Assembly (NCBI GenBank): GCA_963971425.1
Contig: OZ020525.1
Location: 12,406,187 to 12,470,186 of the forward strand
DNA: 64,000 bases
Source: Bryoerythrophyllum caledonicum
Taxonomy: Eukaryota; Streptophyta; Bryopsida; Pottiales; Pottiaceae
Direction: 5' to 3'
A model generated the notes under the pieces. The model saw nothing but the letters and a program-made list of their open reading frames with translations, ran no database searches and was not told the origin of the DNA. The translations under genes were made by a program, and so were the position numbers. This document shows, piece after piece, positions 1 to 12,500 of this stretch (position 1 is the stretch's first letter; each line of letters begins with the position of its first letter).

Positions 1-1904
1 GTCAGAAGCTTTGTAAGCTTGTATAGCTACTATAGGAGATGTGTCGCCAATTTTGCCCAAATTGCAGCTCCACTTACAAATCTACTTAAGAAGTTAGATA
101 AAGGAGAAAGCCCAATTTGGACGACAGAATGTGAAAAAGAATTCATTAAGTTGAAAGAAAAGCTAAGTACTATCCCTGTCTTGATTCCACCCAATTGGAG
201 TGAGCCCTTTCATGTGTATGTTGATGCATCCAACATTGCATTGGGCTGCGTGTTGAGCCAAAAAGATGAAAAGAATAGGGATCATTCCATTTATTTTGCT
301 AGCTGCCAATTAATTGAGGCCGAGAGAAATTATTCCATAACTGAGAGGGAGGCATTGGGAATGGTGTTTGCCGTACAAAAATTTCGCCATTACCTTTTAG
401 GATACCCCTTCACCTTTTATGTGGACCATGACGCGCTTAAGTACTTAGTCAATAAGCGTGATTTAAGCGGCAGGTTAGCCCGATGGATATTACTTTTTCA
501 AGAGTTCAATTTTACAATTGTGGTGAGGCCAGGCAAAAGCCATGCCAATGCGGACCATCTGTCCCGATTGGAACCACTGCCAACTGATCAGTTAGTTCCT
601 ATTGATGATAATTTACCAGACTCCCAGTTGTTTGACGTTGAAGTTATTCAGCCTGAGTATAAAGAAATTTTGGAATATTTGTCTACCAATAAAGTACCAT
701 TGGACTATACTCCCAAGCAGGTTAGTGCATTAGTCCACAAGTGTGGCCCTTACACCTTAATTGATAATACTTTGTATACAAAGGGAAAAGACATATATTA
801 AGACGGTGTGTATATAAGAATGAAATACCATTAATATTGGCGGGATGCCACACCGATGTATGTGGCGGCCATTTCGCTGGAGAAGCCTCTGCAAGAAAAG
901 CCCTATTGGCAGGCTATTGGTGGCCAGACCTTTTTAAAGATTTCCATTATTATACCCGGAAGTGTGACCCCTGTCAACGTATTAGGAAGCCCACCCCAAC
1001 CTCGGCTATGCCACTGCAACCCCTATTGGCATTGGCCCCATTTGAAAAATGGGGGATCGATTTTGTTGGACCCATAGTGCCAGCCACCAGACATGGGAGA
1101 AACCGTTATATTCTAATTGCAGCTGACTATGCAACCAAATGGGCGGAGGCCACAACCACACGAAATGACGATGCCAAGACTGTTGCTAGATTCCTCTATG
1201 AAAATATATTATCAAGGTATGGATGTCCTAAAGAGTTAATAAGTGATCGGGGGACCCATTTTTTAAATACGACAATTGAAATCCTCACAAATAACTTCTT
1301 CATCAAACATAGAAAGACAAGTCCATATCGCCCACAAGCTAATGGGTAGACGGAAAAGACCAATGGGATTCTCTATAAAATCTTGACAAAAACTATTGCA
1401 GGATCTGGAACCGATTGGGATGACAAGCTTTTGGGAGCACTTTGGGCCTATCGGGCAGCCTATAAAGTAACCACCAAGTTTACTCCGTTCCAATTGGTAT
1501 ACGGCCATGAAGCTATATTGCCAATCGAATTTGAAATCCCAACTTTGAGAATTGCCATTGACAACCGGTTAGATGATGATGCTAGCCTAGCAGCTCGACT
1601 AACCAGATTGGAATCTTTAGATGAAGCGGGCCGGATGGCGGTCTACAACACTTATGTCACCCAACAAAAAAGGAAATATTTTTATGACTCTAAACTATGA
1701 CAAAAACAATTCAAAGTGGGTGATCTTGTACTTTTACATGATAGTTGATTTTTTAAATTTCCTGGAAAACTCCAAATGCATTGGATTGGGCCCTATGAGG
1801 TCATTGACATAAATCCCAATGGGTCCGCCCAATTAAAAGAATTTGAAGGGACTTTACTTCCCACTCGTATTAATTGCTACCGATTGAAGCCTTATTTTAC
1901 TTAA
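1..1904 (+). pseudogene. Ty3/gypsy retrotransposon pol fragment (RT end, RNase H, integrase)
   Basis: The 3' part of a Ty3/gypsy polyprotein, cut off by the window start. Residues from base 19 are the end of reverse transcriptase running into the RNase H domain used by LTR retroelements ([50 protein letters not shown]). Integrase follows in another frame from about 837: zinc-binding H-H-C-C (GCHTD...CDPCQ) and a catalytic core with Asp in WGIDFVGP, Asp in ISDRG and Glu in TEKTNG. The C-terminal GDLVLLHDS and GKLQMHWIGPYEV segment runs to a TAA at 1902-1904. Breaks are a frame change near 801-837 and in-frame stops at 1347-1349 (just before the catalytic Glu), 1698-1700 and 1746-1748, so this copy is inactive. 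No chromodomain is visible after the integrase. Confidence 0.93.
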
Positions 1905-2509
1905 GCCGGGGCGGCTTAAGAATTGGGAGTAGGAGGGATATTATTTCTATATAAAAAAAAAAAAAAATTTTAAAAAAAAAAAATAAGAATTTAACTTAAG
2001 TAAAGAAATAATAATACATGGATACAGAAATAAATGAATGAATTAAGTAATAATGTCAACTATTTAAAAGAATAAAAATATTTCCAAAAGCGGGGAATCG
2101 AGATGCAATAGCATAATCATTCTGAAAACTCCAATGGGACGGAAACCGTTATTTGGCGGCACGCGAATGACCTCGCATCAATTGGATGTCCGAAGTGACT
2201 GAATGGGCTCATTATTGTCGGAATCAATGTGAAATAAAAAAATTAAAAAAATTAAAAAATCTAATCATGATGACGGTAACTAATGAACCGTATTTGAACA
2301 ACGGCCATGACCAATTGGGAGCTCAACACCAAGGAAAATAGAGTGGAGCAACGAAGCTAGCAGCGGTGCAGTAGAGGTTGATAGTGGAAGTTGTGCGTAG
2401 TTGTTTCCAATTGTGTGAAGAATTGATGAGTGAGGAAGTAGGATATTTGCAACGAATCTGGACGAGGTTGTGGAGTGTGGTTAGTTGGAGCGGAGCCGAT
2501 TGGAGCACG
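1905..2509 (+). other. Retroelement spacer with polypurine tract
   Basis: Non-coding. A purine-rich tract (GGGAGTAGGAGGGA, about 1924-1937) lies right after the pol stop and could be the polypurine tract that primes plus-strand synthesis next to a 3' LTR. An A-rich run follows at about 1952-1983. I could not find a matching second LTR in the window, so LTR limits are not called. Alternatively this is the spacer before a third ORF of the same element. Confidence 0.4.
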
Positions 2510-4082
2510 ATGAGCGACAAGGTCATCTTGCTGGATTCTGACTCTAATGGTGAGCCACAAGAGCAGCCGAGCTTATCTCGAGCGCCAATTGAAGAAGCCT
2601 AAGTTGGAAGAGGCGAATCAGGAGGAGTCGGAGTTGTTGTCAAGATGCGGAAGTCACACCAATCGGGGCGGTCACCGTGAAGGAAGAAACCGATTTGGGA
2701 CAACCATCTGGTGTCTGGGGATACTTTGACCCAATACTTCTTCGCCAATTGGCCGATTTTGCAGAGCAGCAGCAGAAAAGGGTGCAGGAGGAGGAGCCCC
2801 AAGGGAAGAACGAACGATTGGGAAAAGACCTGGCGGCATTGAAGAAGGAGTACTTGGCTACATCTGCAACTCAAGCCAATCAGGTGACCCAATTGCAAAA
2901 TCAAGTGGAGGAGCTACTTCAACAGCAAAAGGAAAAGGACGTGCAGTGGAGCCACCAATCGGAGAGTGAGCACAATCAAGAGGAGAGATTACGCATTAAC
3001 AATGAACAAGTGGACGAGCAGCTGGCGTCTCTGATGAAGCTGAAGTTTTTTTTCCAAACCAAATGGGAGGAGGCGGTCGAGGTGTATTCCACGATGAAGA
3101 AGACGGTGTCCGAGGCCAAACGAGAGTCTACGCAGAAGGAAGACGAGGTCCGCAAGCTGCAGGAGGTGATCTAGGCCAAAGACGAGCTAATTGGAGGATT
3201 GCAGACCCGATTGGACCAATTAAAACTTCAGGACGAGAGCCACCCAACAAGCTCTGTTGTGAGTCAAGCAGATAAGGCCAAAGGATTCTTGGTAGTGGTG
3301 GAGCCCGATGAGCGCATGGTCCAAGTAACCGACCTATTGGCGTTGAATGCTTATCTCCCACCTGCCAAGAGCATCGAGCACGCGTACATGTGGGATAGGC
3401 AACAGTTTTTTCTAATTACACGCATATACTATAGGGATATGCTGGACCATAGTCAATTTCAACATATTTGGAATTTAGCGCGGCATTTCTCCATGGAGGA
3501 TATGGTGGTGGAGATTTTAGTGCGAGGAGATCTCCGATTGACCGAGCCAGCACGCGCGTACATCCTAATTGGAGATGTAGGACCCCGGGTGTTTATTTAT
3601 TACCGCGAGCTGGAGATGAACCAGATGGCAAGAAGACGATCGGACGAGACCTATCAAGAGAAGACTAGGAACTTGTATTGCGCAGAACTTTCTCGTGCAA
3701 TGGCGATAGACCTCCAAAAAAAGTGGCACGAATTACCAATTGAGTCTTGGAAGTATGAAGTGCGTGCCCTGGCCATAATTTTTGATTCGGAAGGATGGGT
3801 GGTGGAAATGATTCGGCAGTATCAGGAGAGGGCGACGTACACCAAATGCTCGGATGTACACACATCTCAATACTTTTACACCTATCGGGCGATGGAGGCA
3901 CGTTTGAAACAGGTGGTAGCTGCCAAAGATTTCAACATGCTCCTTCTATGGAGTCTTGTACAGGATGCCACGATGAAGAATGGGTATACATTTACCAATC
4001 GGCCCAAGGCTCTGATCAGTATAAAGGAGGATCTAGACGCATGGCAGCCCATGGTGGTGTCGACGGATGTAGATGATTTTTT
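2510..4082 (+). pseudogene. Coiled-coil ORF of the retroelement, 5' part (interrupted)
   Basis: A long reading frame downstream of pol and in the same sense. It starts near ATG 2510 (MSDKVILLDSDS), changes frame twice before about 2650, then stays open in one frame from about 2620 to the insertion point, broken only by a TAG at 3172-3174. The first half (about 2750-3240) is a Glu/Gln/Lys-rich coiled coil. The second half is a folded region (AYMWDRQQFFLITRIYYRD, RHFSMEDMVVEILVRGDLRLTEPARAYILIGDVG) that I do not recognise. At 4083 the frame runs into a MULE terminus, giving an artificial tail up to a stop at 4168-4170. The true continuation is at 18694. It may be a third (env-position) ORF of a Ty3/gypsy element or the gag of a neighbouring copy; no zinc knuckle is seen. 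Confidence 0.7.
4073..4082 (+). repeat. Target-site duplication, left copy (ATGATTTTTT)
   Basis: Ten bases identical to 18684-18693. They directly abut the left inverted repeat of the MULE. Ten bases fits the 9-11 bp target duplications of Mutator-like elements. Confidence 0.88.
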
Positions 4083-4147
4083 GGACCAAGCTATTTTGCG
4101 AGCCGAATTTTGCGAGCTGCGAGCTGCGAGCCTACAGTTGCGAGCCT
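4083..4147 (+). repeat. MULE left terminal inverted repeat
   Basis: Begins GGACCAAGCTATTTTGCG and continues with a TGCGAGC-rich stretch. The inverted partner is 18619-18683. The TGCGAGC motif is repeated within the arm, which could hold subterminal transposase-binding sites (inference). Confidence 0.85.
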
Positions 4148-4927
4148 TGAGGGCAAATATGTTGTTCTGAATTTTAAAAAGGCAAGAAAAAGGAAAAGTT
4201 TAATGGATTTTTTTTGTAACAATTGTTGAAACCTATAGATTTATGGACCTATTACCGTGGAGTACAGTGTACAAATTGTACGCAACGGGTTGTAAAATTG
4301 ACAATTTGGCTTAAATTTTATTTTGAATGGGTCCATGGCCGTGGATCTATTGTTCAACAATGAATTGCAGATAGGATATCCAGGGATGTAAAGCTCTTGA
4401 GCAGGGTTGAAGGAAGAAAAAATGATAGTGCAAGAGGTAGTGTTTAGGGTCGTCGACTTGTCGTAGTTTATTTTTTGGGGGGATTAGAAAGTAAGAATTA
4501 GATGTACAGATAGTAAGGATAAAAGCAAGAGCTTCATAGTCCTGAGGAGCCACGACAGTTTAGGGTTAGACAGTAATGGAAAATGAAAGATATAGGCTTA
4601 GACTAAACAACGTCAGGGTCTCATGGGAGTCCAGTAGGAAGTGATTCATTTAAGAGATTGACATTTCAATTTGATGTAGGATAATAGCCAGCAAATCCAG
4701 TTCATTTTAGAGATATAGGAAGTTTTAAGAAGTAAGGGTGAGCTTGGAATAGGATAAACAGAGACTCAGGAGGGTCAATGGAAGGGTGATAGATGAAACA
4801 AGGATTAGAGTTTACGGCCAAGGTTCAGGGACAAGATGTACAAACTGTGGAGGTGGCCCTTTTAGTCTCACCGCCTTTCAAATGGAAGGAGTGACTCAGT
4901 ACAAGATCAAAGAAGTACGAATGGCAG
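4148..4927. other. Gene-free MULE interior next to the left end
   Basis: No open frame of note, no tandem repeat and no palindrome of the TGCCGA type. It lies between the left terminal repeat and the 3' end of the transposase gene, so it presumably holds that gene's 3' untranslated region. Confidence 0.4.
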
Positions 4928-7900
4928 CTATGCACCGTAGTATTTAAGGAGCACAATCTGGACAATTCGCTTTATCTCATTCCAGCTGAAACTAGGTGCG
5001 TGAATAAACAGATCTACCTCCGGGTCTAAACCACACACAATGTTAAAGATGTAATAGAGGTGCTTACAGTAAGTCCAGGAACCGCATTTGCCGAGTGATT
5101 TCTTGGACATCTCTGTAAAAGACAGGCAGTCGCAGCTTGGAAACTGGCCAATTGTTATGAAATATCGGGAAATTGTGGAAATGTTTCGAGATTCCAAAGT
5201 CACAATGCAACCCAAAGCAGGAGGCGGAACCATCAGAATCGAGCAAATTTTGCCCATAATAGAAAGAGCTGAGGCGCAGCTGTTATGATGTCGAGTAGTA
5301 GGAGCAGCGTCGTTTCTTCGAATGTTCTTCCCATACCGCTTGGTAGGATGCTCTGTAGGGTTTGGAGGAGCAACATAATCTTTGAGGTTTGGGGTGACAC
5401 CTTCACCAAACAGCTTGCGAGGTGACAAAACCTCACGCTCAGCGAGACAGAACCCTGCGTTTTCCAAGGCAAGTATCTCTGTTTTGCTCAGGTCGGTGCC
5501 CATCTGAACTGGCCAATACGTCGGGGGGGGAGGCATACTTTGAACCCACTTGCGTCTTGTGCCCATAACACAACGTTGAATGTCGTCGCTACAGAAGAAG
5601 AACCGATGTCTCTCTAACCTTGTCTTCCTGAAATTGTCCATCAGACCACTATATGTAGGGGCAGCTGTCGCTCGGTTGTTCTGCACAATCGTGGACACAC
5701 ACTTCTTTCTCGTACCGACATGTAGAGCGAAACATTTTCTAGCAGATGTCTTGGGAAGTCTTGCAATGTGCCATTCATTCTCATCACATACTGTCTCCTG
5801 CACTGCTTTGACATGTCGAGTCCGGGATGATATTAGCGGAGATGAAAGACGTACTTGAGGAGCTACCGGAGATCGATTTACAGACAACGGGGGATCTTCT
5901 GCTGTGAGGTCGACAATCACTTGATCGATGCGTCGTGCCTTACCCCTAGGCCGGGAGACGCTAATCATATCAGGGCGATGTGAATCAAATTCAGATCCAG
6001 GAGGAAGGTCAGCTTTTCTCTTCAAAGATACAAACTCCTCTTCTCCTTCAAGGTGAGGAGTGCGGATACAAAATTCGTCCGCACTAGGCATGTTGGCGAG
6101 GGCAGAATGAAGGACCTTGGCATTACCTGAACTTTGGGCAGTGCGGTGGGCAGTTCGGAGCCGCAATTCTTCCTTCCCTGGACTTGTACCTGGCTTCTCA
6201 CCCTTCAGGAATTGGTAGTATGCAACAACCTGCATGAAAGCACGAACCATGTCGTCGACTGCAGCAACGTACAAATCATTGCCTCTTTTTCCCGACTGTT
6301 GCAACCACTTGTTATGAACGGATTCGACCAAATTACAAGATGGCATCTCGGATAGTTCTGCTTCACTGAGGTTCTACAGAAAAACAAAATCAAGCATTGT
6401 TAGATTGAATCGCAAGAACAGTAGGGCACATGATACAAGAGCAAGACGCCACTGAAAATGGTGATTACGTTAAAAGTGGATTACTTGCAGCAATGCCAAA
6501 CACGGCAATCTTGATAGGCATTTTCGTTAGATTTATTGACAGAGAAATGAACAGAGACACCTCATAGGTACTGCCGATGTCGGCAAAGGAAAAACTTATC
6601 CCATCACAAAGAAGCCAAGATTAATGTGACGTCGGTCAGGGTTGGAGGCATGCCGACATCGGCAATATTCAAGAAATGAAATTCAACTTCAGATATTTGA
6701 AGTATATTAAGAGTGCGAAACATGTATCATATGTGAGGATTACAGATAACAGAAATTGATGCAATGTAGAGGAGTTACTAATAAACTTACGAGCTCCATG
6801 AATCCTCCCCACTGCCGATATCGGAAATGCCAAAAAGTAAGCCAGAGCTCTAGTCGTGGAAGAGCTTCATCAGTTGCCGCCCCTGAGGACAACCACCACG
6901 CCCTTATTGCCAAGTACCTGCACTCTGCCACCTCCAAAGAAATGGAATTTTTGTGCTGCTTACAAAGCTTTCGGTGCTGATCGTGAAGGTCAGTTCGAAT
7001 ATCGGCCTTCGTATGCTTTTCTGGAGACTGAGCCCAATGAAAAAGACAGGTTCTTTCTCGGGCCTCCATGGGAACGCCTGCATCGCCGCTACCGTATATT
7101 ATTCGAACAACATTCCACTTAGCCTGAGCGCTACTGGCCATGAATCCTTTGAAATTCGGATCAGGCAAGTCGTGTCTGCTGCTGACTGCATTAAGATTGC
7201 GCCAGAACACTTGTTGGGCTGCAACGTCTTCAGACTGCATATCGCAGACTGCTATAGTCATGACTTTACAGTAAGTAGAGTCGTAAACATGGCAAGCCAT
7301 TGTGGTCCATGATTTCACGCGTTTGACATGGTCGAACATCGTCCAGGAATCCTGCAAATCACCTCCGGGTTGCATTCGCTTAACTAAATCAACTCCACTT
7401 CCCGGACCCAATTCAGCCATTTTGAAGATGAAGATTTTATCAGAATCTGTCCCTTGGCCCGGGAAACGATTCTCCTGGATGAAGGCCTAGTTGCTGGAAC
7501 CTCTAAGTTTGGTGATGCTATCCATGACACCAAAACGGCGAAGGTAACGGAACGTTGTCACCTCATTCCGAATACTAGGTGAAGACATCTCTTTAAACTT
7601 GTCTAAGACAGGGACAAATTCTTCAAACGCTAGAGTCTTCTGAGGAACACCATCTGGGCATAGCAGAAGCTCCCCCTAGGTACTCCTTGCTAGCCTCTAG
7701 AACAATAGAAGAATTTGTTGCTGCCGGTGTTCGCTCCACTTGGTCGCTAATGAGGGAACGAAGCTTTGCTGACGAGTCCCGGTAGTTTCCTTTCTTTACG
7801 GCGTGAACGTGTGACCCCAAATGGATGCAAGCATGAGTCATATGGCTTTCGCCAAGAACGTAGTAAATCTTTGCTAGGCAACATCCAAAACAAGTGGGCG

Positions 7901-8915
7901 GAACTTGACACACAACACAAACAACAGTGGAATTATGAGGTGGGTCACAACCAGGAACAAACCGAGATGCAGAATTGCCCTCCCACTCAGTCTCATTCAC
8001 GGATGACAACCTGTTAGGACGCTTAAGAAAATCACATGATTCATTGGCACACTTGAGGCCGCCTAGACAGGAAGACATTCGAAAGGTGAGATTAAACTCG
8101 GATTTGATATGTGTAGTGGCAGTTCGAGTCCAAGCGTGACCGTCATCCCGCTTGTCCATTCCTTGGAGATGACCTGCGTTTGTGGATGGAGGGTACTTTC
8201 CCAAAGGCGGAAGTTCGAAGATAACATCTCCATCGAACTCGGGAGGAAGAAAATCAACCTTTCGAACAGGAATGGACTTGTAATCTAGCTTTGCCAGTAT
8301 AGACTTGGAACCTCGACGGGTGCCAAGAAGACAAAGGCAATGCACGATACTATCATTAGAAGGGAGAGGGGGTCTGCAATTGCTACGACGTTCACTCAGA
8401 GGGGAACTGGACTCAAGATAACTGACGACAACCTTCGGTCGAGGAACGCTCGGAAGGGAACTTGTTGGGATGCAGTCGCTGTCAGAGTCGTCACTGAGAA
8501 GGACAACGATTTCATCTAGCGGCTCAAGTTTGACCTTCCGAAGAAGAGGAGTAACATCCTTTGCAGGTGAACAATGACCAGGGGTTAGATTAGATAATGA
8601 AAAGTCAGTGGCATTGTCTCTAGTCCCATACACTCTATAGTTACCGGAAACTAATAACCATGTCTTCGGACTATCTGGGGAGCATGGCATCTGAGCTACA
8701 GTATGAGAGAGGTCGTTTGAGAGGGGGTCAAGAACATCCATGTCAACATGAAGACTGTGCTCAACGAAGCAAAACCGAGCTGCTAAACGACTTCCAGAAA
8801 CAGTAGCGAAACCATTTTCAAGTACTGGAAAGGAGATTGGAATAGCTTGACCATCAGCTCGAATTAGAACAGATCCAGAGATCGTATTCTGGGACGACGC
8901 CATGTAATGAATCAA
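4928..8915 (-). pseudogene. MULE-family transposase with SWIM zinc finger (broken)
   Basis: Exon 1 runs from ATG 8915 (or the internal ATG at 8903) down to 6791; the intron is 6374-6790 (GTAAGT donor, CTGTAG acceptor, phase 0); exon 2 is 6373-4928. N-terminal part: an acidic segment, then a Cys/His-rich region (CVVCQVPPTCFGCC, HACIHLG). Core: AVCDMQSED supplies a candidate first catalytic Asp, and CLFHW matches the CxxH signature of MULE transposases. After the intron come NLVESVHNKWLQQSGKRGNDLY and, near the C terminus, a SWIM finger (CDC...CKH, about 5060-5134) typical of MULE/FAR1-like proteins. VIVDLTAED (about 5903-5926) and IVVLLSDDSDSD (about 8480-8515) look like SUMO-interaction motifs. 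Breaks: a one-base frame change near 7670 and a TAG at 7487-7489. The expected second Asp position reads FMASSAQ. Confidence 0.82.
6494..6826. repeat. Four TGCCGA-type palindromes in the transposase intron and exon edge
   Basis: TGCCAAACACGGCA (6494-6507, imperfect), TGCCGATGTCGGCA (6572-6585), TGCCGACATCGGCA (6651-6664) and TGCCGATATCGGAA (6813-6826). The first three lie in the transposase intron. The fourth is inside the coding sequence for FRYRQW. They belong to the same family as the sites in the divergent gene. Confidence 0.8.
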
Positions 8916-9572
8916 ACTTAGAGAAGTAACTCATAAGAAGAGTGAATAGTAAGGCAAATGATAAATTTTTGGGACGTCTCGGTCTTTAGGATGCGCTAGA
9001 GAGAAGATGGAGTTCAGATTATTATGGCGTAAGTTCTGGGAGGATGAGGTACTAACTATTGAAGACTAGTGTCGTTGGGATATGCCGCCGATTTCTAAGA
9101 GGGAAGATCTCTGACAGTCGCAAAGATTCAGTTCTAGGAAAGTATAATGCAACGCTTGTCGTATTCTTTATTCTTTGCCAACAGAAGTATAATTTATGTA
9201 CATTAAATTAAAATGATAAACAATGTGGCCGTCATTCCGCAACTCTGATGCTAGTGCTTCAATAATGAACTCCAAGAAATGGCGGCAAAAATTTAACTAT
9301 TTCCAAATATAAAATCTCAGCAGAATGGAAATGAATGCGTGCCATATTTGGGGGATACGTGATGGAGGATTGTGCCAGGGATATGATCTTGGAGAATAAA
9401 AAATCGAGTATAGGACCCTAGGTGAATTTGAAATTGGTCGATAAGTAGGACAGCCATGAAAAGGTTTATCTCACTAGGAACAGTAGTCCCTCATTCGAGG
9501 ACAATGCAAAAGAAGCGAAGGAAGCAGTCATTATTCTTTTCGAGTCGAAAGCAGCTGAATTGATCAAGGCTG
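8916..9572. promoter_or_regulatory. Divergent intergenic region between the two MULE genes
   Basis: 657 bases separate the two head-to-head start codons, so both promoters should lie here. A TATAAA at about 9307-9312 sits roughly 260 bases upstream of the plus-strand ATG. The other AT-rich patches are too generic to call. No TGCCGA palindrome occurs in this gap. Confidence 0.4.
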
Positions 9573-12500
9573 ATGAGGGAGATGAGATCAACCGCAAGAT
9601 TAGCCGATTTAGGAGACATCACACGAGTGCTTCAGTTTGAAAACTCAGGGTTTGTAGAAGACGAGACGGATGGATCTGGTGAGGTTCATCTCCATCAACT
9701 TGGTGAAAGCGAGATAGGACGAACACTACCCGAGACTCTCAGAGGCAGCCAGAGCGCCAGCACGAGTGAGGACGGTGATGGAGAATGTCGAAGAACTAGG
9801 GTAATGAATGCAATCGTGGACCAAGGTAAGTACAAGTGGTTCGATTAAACTTCTTCTTCTTTGCACAGTATGTTTCAAGTCCCGTCGATTTCATATAGTA
9901 AAATTTCTAGTCCCGTCGATTATAAGCTTTGCTACTTCAGAACAGCTGCAAACAAATCTAGTAGTGAACATTGGAGCAACCCCTAAACTTGAAATCATTG
10001 TCTTGGCATTGCTCATTGTCTAAATTCTGATTTGAGAGATTTATTTCACGAAGTTCTGAAATATCTCGCTTAATGGAAATTAATAATGATTTGAATTCAA
10101 ACCGTGCAGGCGAAGAGGACTCACAAAGTATGAGTGAAGGAAAAGCAAAATCGAAGGACAATAGAGAGGTCGGGATTGCAGGTTAGTTGATTCTTTTTTT
10201 ATATTGATTGATGAACCACACCCACTACCTAGTAGTACTTATAGCGTTGTGAAGGTAAGCAAGTGTGCAGTAAACGGAGAGTACTGCGAACCCTTGAGAA
10301 AATAATATGGAGTGGCCGAGCTCCTATGAAGAAGCAACAGTCATTGCTGGCTGAACCCTCGGAGGGCTGCCGATATCGGCAGCTCCAACACGAAGGCGCC
10401 GCCCTCATCTTATGATTGATTTACTGGCATCGCAGTTTCAATTGGTATATCTCATGACGTGTAGCATTTTAGCATCAGCTCCGAAATAGTGTGTTTAGGG
10501 AATTTCAAGGCAACTTCGTGTCGTTGACCAGCACTCGCAACGACCTGAATCATCAGAAAAGTGCTTCCATACACATTTGCTGGAGTGTGCTTTCGGTTTA
10601 GTTTCGAAGTCGTTTTGCCGAAAGAGGAGTTGGTGGACAGCAAGTTTGGCTAATTCATGTTTTCGGACGAGAAGGGAGAGAGGCTATGTAGCGGAGGATC
10701 TGGAGGGAGAGTTACCGCAGTGAGATCAGTTTGGCTGTGCGTGACGCTGCATATTGGCAATCATTTTAGGGTTTGGTAATCGATTCGCATTCCATTTCAC
10801 AACCAGCGAGGTGAGTTTCTGTAGATCGTTGAATCGCCAAATGCTTAACCAATTCATCTTCTGTCGCCACTCACCGGTTGAAAACTGCGGGAGGTGTTTA
10901 TGTTTGAGGACGAGTTTATTGCTATTCACGATCTTCGACGAGCAAGAGGAATATTCTGTTAGGACTCAGAGTTTCGTGACAAGGTGTACAAGAGAATCGC
11001 TTTTTTTTGGGCAATCTGTGACTGTGATTGCTCATACCCATTGAGAGGAGTATTAGGAATGCGATATTTTGGATCAGGTGCTACGCGGAGCTCTACAACA
11101 TTCGGAGAGTGGATATCTTTTTCATTCTAGAGAACTGAAATGACGAATTGGAGATTCGGTAACGTCAGTCGTGTGCTATTTTGCAGGTGAGACTGATTTG
11201 CACAGTATGGATGATAAGATTGGAGAGTCAGAGATCATGAGAGACACGGGCGTTCAAGGTTCGTTTCATCCCTCTTTCTAATTGTCGACTCTTGCTCCTA
11301 GGGTTTCAGCTCTTATAAGAAAAATGTATATCGAAACGACAGTTAGAGATCGTAGCAATGACTGTAATCACAACCCGCAACACCACGGAGGCGCTGCCCA
11401 CGGGAGCGCACGCCCCGCGGAGGAGCTGCCGATAGCGGCAGCCCTCCGGTGAGGGTGTCGCCAGTGATGGCGGCACCCTCACTGGAGGGCTGCCGCTGTC
11501 GGCAGCTCCTCCGTGGAGGCGCTGCCCATGGGAGCGCACGCCCCGCGGAGGGCTGCCGCTGTTGGCAGCTCCTCCGCGGGGCGTGCGCTCCCGTGGGAGG
11601 ACAACTAGCTTGAATTCAACGAAAAGCAGATCGCTTGCAATCCAGGAACTTAAGTTCTAGTTCGTCTTCGAAATTATTGTGTAAGGGATTTTTTAGCACA
11701 AGCATATAGTTTTTACGTACTATCTATCTAGACACACAATATCTTTGTTCGAATCGTCATATCAACAGAATTAAACCTCATGCTTTATAATTTAGTGATG
11801 GTTGTGTCAGTTTTGGTCTTGGCATCTGAAGCTTCGACTCATCTGAAACCTCATTCATTCAAGGGCTGGTAATTTATTACTATTGGTGTGATGCAGTTGA
11901 TGATGAGACCTGCACTACTTGAATTAACCGGGTTCAGTGAAAACTTCTTGTTTGCAGGTGCTGAGGCCGACGAGGTCGAAACTCCAATTGTCTTGGTGGA
12001 CCCAGAATACTTGGATAACGCGGCAGTCCTGCAGGAGAAGCTCTCTCGTGTGTCTCCTGCACAAATGTCAGCAGAGGAGCTTGGAAGGGAGATGGACAAA
12101 TTAGTCGTCATGGAGTTAGCCAATACCAGTCTAATTTTTGACGAACGGCGCTTTAAACCCAAGAATAAGTCTAAGCTTAATATTCCTTTGTGCAGAATGT
12201 TGCCTCTAGCTGCGGTAAGGCCATATCTGAAGAATGATGTTATGGCTCTTGGAGCTCAGTTTGTGAGCACGGGCTACATGGATGGGCACAGAGTTTTCTA
12301 CGTTGCGATACATGACAATGAGGGCAAATCGCAGGATGTCTCTGATGCAATCACAGGTAGCTGGAGCCAGTCGTGGGTTAAGGCGAACATTGACTTTGAG
12401 ATTGAGTTATTGAAAGAGGAGGTGTGGAAGCAGTTTTCGGGAAAGATGTTTTTCGTTTGGGATGGGAATCATAGGCTAGCTGCTTGGTTGCCCATAATTA

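Noticed and set aside
4083-4147. The possibility that the inverted match of 4083-4147 and 18619-18683 is only shared TGCGAGC repeats
   Set aside because: The match includes non-repeat flanks (GCTATTTTGCG, AATT, CCTA) in the same order, and the 10-bp duplication plus frame restoration independently support the ends.
5088-5858. Plus-strand frames opposite the transposase exon
   Set aside because: Shadows of the minus-strand exon, which carries the SWIM finger.
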